In this document: piece by piece, positions 33,243 through 35,145 of the stretch
How the letters are laid out: the number at the start of each line of letters is the position of its first letter
Position numbering within the stretch: position 1 is the stretch's first letter
From: RGIG1995 sp045126815
GTDB taxonomy: Bacteria; Bacillota; Clostridia; Oscillospirales; CAG-272
Direction of reading: 5' to 3'
DNA: 35,145 nucleotides
Assembly (NCBI GenBank): GCA_045126815.1
Contig: JBGVPD010000022.1
Location: forward strand, 1-35,145
Translations under genes and position numbers: made by a program
The notes under the pieces: model-generated
Told to the model about the DNA's origin: nothing
Seen by the model: the letters and a program-made list of their open reading frames with translations, nothing else
Databases searched by the model: none

Positions 33243-34502
33243 ATGTATAATGCAAACAAAAAAATTAATTATCATAAACTCTCCCCTTATATCTCTGATC
33301 AGCAATTTGATGAGTCGTATGCACTGCTGAGTCACTATATACAGTTACAGGGGACCCCCGAATCAACAGAATATCAAAAATTACTGTTAAAATACGGAGT
33401 TGAGATTGATGGACTGCCATCTGCAGATAGCTTTAACAAGAAATTAGACATTCCTTTCTCTGCAAGTGAAGCATCGAATTTTACTTTTATTGATTTATTT
33501 GCTGGTATTGGCGGATTCCGTTTAGCTATGCAAGAACTAGGTGGAAGGTGTGTGTTCTCATCGGAATGGGATGATGCCGCAAAGCAAACATATTTTGAAA
33601 ACTATGGTGAAGTGCCTTTCGGTGATATAACCAAGCCTGCAACAAAGACCCTAATTCCTCAAAAATTCGATGTTCTTTGTGCCGGTTTCCCGTGCCAGCC
33701 GTTTAGTTATTCTGGACAAAAGTTAGGTTTCAAAGACAAGACAAAAGGCACTTTGTTTTTTGATGTATGTGAAATACTTAAAGATAGACAACCCCAGGCG
33801 TTTTTCTTGGAAAATGTTAAAGGCATTGTGTCTCACGAAGATGGAAAAACTATAGAAACTATTCGTACTATTTTGACCGATGAGCTCGGTTATGATATAC
33901 ACGAAAGTGTTCTATGTTCTTTGGACTTTGGGCTACCTCAAAAAAGAGAACGTTGGTATTGCGTTGGTTTCAAAAAGAAAACTGAATTCAAATTTCCTGA
34001 AGGCACTGACAAAGGCGCTACGCTCAGAGATATTATTGATTTGGAGAACAATGACCCTTCTTTGGTTCTTCCTAAATTCGAGTTAGATCGTATAAAATAT
34101 CATTTTGAACATGCTGACGAAGTAAGAGTTAAACACGATAACTCCAAGTATGCTCCTAATACAAAGAAAGGAAAATACGGGGTATATTCATTCCAAAAGC
34201 CTGATGGAAGTTTGCGATTTCATGTAGGAGATCCAGCTAAAACGCAAATTCAAGAAGCGTTCTACTCGTGCTTAGACTCATATGCATCAACAATTATTGC
34301 AAACAGAACCCCAAAACTATGGGATATCGAAAGAAAATTGTCTGTTCGTGAATCTGCCAGATTGCAAGGTTTTCCGGATAACTTTAAGATACCTGTTTCT
34401 GACGCACAAGCATATAAGCAATTTGGCAACTCTGTATCAGTTCCGGTTTTGATTGAAATCGTAAAATGTATAACAAATCATCTTGAATTGGAGGATAAAT
34501 AA
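33243..34502 (+). CDS. DNA (cytosine-5-)-methyltransferase, type II R-M
   Basis: This 419-residue enzyme methylates C5 of cytosine within a specific DNA site. Motif I is FTFIDLFAGIGGFRLAM (about residues 79-95) and motif IV GFPCQPFS has catalytic Cys151. Motif VI LENVKGI has Glu190, motif VIII is PQKRERWYCVGF, motif IX RESARLQGFPDNF and motif X YKQFGNSVSVPV. The target-recognition region lies between VIII and IX (about residues 255-350); its target cannot be predicted. About 75 extra residues precede motif I. GGAGAA lies upstream of the ATG. It follows the XRE gene and precedes an open frame that may be the cognate endonuclease. Confidence 0.95.
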   Translation: MYNANKKINYHKLSPYISDQQFDESYALLSHYIQLQGTPESTEYQKLLLKYGVEIDGLPSADSFNKKLDIPFSASEASNFTFIDLFAGIGGFRLAMQELGGRCVFSSEWDDAAKQTYFENYGEVPFGDITKPATKTLIPQKFDVLCAGFPCQPFSYSGQKLGFKDKTKGTLFFDVCEILKDRQPQAFFLENVKGIVSHEDGKTIETIRTILTDELGYDIHESVLCSLDFGLPQKRERWYCVGFKKKTEFKFPEGTDKGATLRDIIDLENNDPSLVLPKFELDRIKYHFEHADEVRVKHDNSKYAPNTKKGKYGVYSFQKPDGSLRFHVGDPAKTQIQEAFYSCLDSYASTIIANRTPKLWDIERKLSVRESARLQGFPDNFKIPVSDAQAYKQFGNSVSVPVLIEIVKCITNHLELEDK

Positions 34503-34504
34503 CA

Positions 34505-35145
34505 ATGTATTTCTTTGCACCGGATACCATTGTCCAAGCTAATAAAAATATCGAAGCGCTTGATTCGAAATTTGGAGGCTTATTGTGCGTGTTGCACTGT
34601 CTATCAGAAAATATTGAAGAAAATATAAGCTACACAATTAATGGTGAGAAGCTACGCAAGCAACTAAGTTTTGTTTTTGATAAAGATATCAGAGATTCTT
34701 TTGAAAATGTGAAACCCAGTTATATCATTTTTGCTAAAAACTGGGCCACTACATTCTTCGAGACCGTTATAAAAACAAGAGTAGATCTATTATCGTGCGC
34801 AGTCTTTTTCTTAAGAAGACAAGAATTTGAAAGAGAATATACAAAAGAAGAAGTCATCGAATTCTTTATAAAGCGCTTTAATTTGCAAAACTTTAAGGAA
34901 CTTTGGTTTTATAATAGCAACAAATTGAACCTTGCTTACAACCAACATGTTGTTGAAGATAATCAATCTGAGTTCTACACTAAAATGAACTATATCACCA
35001 ACTTTAAGTCTATTCTTTTCCAAAATACGATTCAAAAGGCAGCTTATGATTTAAAAGCGGCAGGGCAAATTCAAACGCTATATTCTGGATCGGGTGTTCA
35101 GAAATGTTTTCTCCTATCCGATGAACCGCTAGACCAGTACTACAT
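34505..35145 (+). CDS. Unidentified protein downstream of the methyltransferase, candidate restriction endonuclease (partial)
   Basis: A frame starting at the ATG 34505 (MYFFAPDTIVQANKNIEALD) stays open for 213 codons to the window edge. It starts two bases after the methyltransferase stop, with GGAGG about 11 bases upstream, so it is co-transcribed with it. The protein is rich in Phe, Asn, Lys and charged residues, has no signal peptide or membrane segment, and matches no family I recognise. No clear PD-(D/E)xK or HNH motif is visible in the part shown. Position immediately after an XRE regulator and a C5 methyltransferase makes a cognate restriction enzyme the best guess, but this is context only. 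Confidence 0.7.
   Translation, partial: MYFFAPDTIVQANKNIEALDSKFGGLLCVLHCLSENIEENISYTINGEKLRKQLSFVFDKDIRDSFENVKPSYIIFAKNWATTFFETVIKTRVDLLSCAVFFLRRQEFEREYTKEEVIEFFIKRFNLQNFKELWFYNSNKLNLAYNQHVVEDNQSEFYTKMNYITNFKSILFQNTIQKAAYDLKAAGQIQTLYSGSGVQKCFLLSDEPLDQYY

Noticed and set aside
1..35145. CRISPR arrays, tRNA or rRNA genes, prophage genes
   Set aside because: No regularly spaced repeats, cloverleaf-type sequences, rRNA-like stretches or phage structural genes were seen on either strand.

Overview
The window looks like chromosome of an AT-rich, endospore-forming, fermentative Clostridia-type Firmicute. The evidence is a GlgC/GlgD pair, WhiA, an alpha/beta-type small acid-soluble spore protein, pyruvate formate-lyase with its radical activase, strong AGGAGG-type ribosome binding sites and occasional GTG/TTG starts. 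No genus can be named from the sequence alone.

Bases 1-9.7 kb are housekeeping: the 3' part of recN, then murB, whiA (unusually short), dnaE and a class A penicillin-binding protein, all on the + strand. At 9.7-11.8 kb are tspO, a DUF4358-like lipoprotein on the minus strand and a membrane protein of unknown function, separated by bidirectional terminators. A strong + strand promoter at 10246-10274 fires antisense into the lipoprotein gene.

Bases 11.8-23.5 kb form a complete glycogen locus. malQ (minus) diverges from glgB-glgC-glgD-glgA-glgP-GH13 (plus). Both promoters lie in the 195-bp gap between them, and several start/stop overlaps couple translation. The set covers ADP-glucose synthesis, chain elongation, branching, phosphorolysis, maltodextrin disproportionation and alpha-glucan hydrolysis.

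Bases 23.46-27.8 kb are the pyruvate formate-lyase unit. A near-consensus promoter is followed by a ZTP (pfl-type) riboswitch whose last element is also the 5' arm of an intrinsic terminator. Then come pflB, pflA and an ArsB/CitMHS-like ion transporter, closed by a 17-bp terminator hairpin. The riboswitch links formate production to purine/one-carbon status.

Bases 27.8-35.1 kb look accessory. They hold an ECF sigma factor with an LRR-bearing membrane partner (minus strand), a SASP gene with an abnormal C-terminus, a NADAR-family gene, a DUF1810-family gene, and an intact ISL3-family insertion sequence with perfect 8-bp target duplications. A probable type II restriction-modification module follows (XRE regulator, C5-cytosine methyltransferase, downstream open frame cut by the window edge). 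ACGT tetranucleotides, very frequent up to about 27.75 kb, become rare here, which suggests a compositional boundary.

The best candidates for something little described are the NADAR/DUF1810 pair beside the R-M module, the hairpin that buries the transposase start, and the chimeric SASP. No CRISPR array, tRNA or rRNA was seen.
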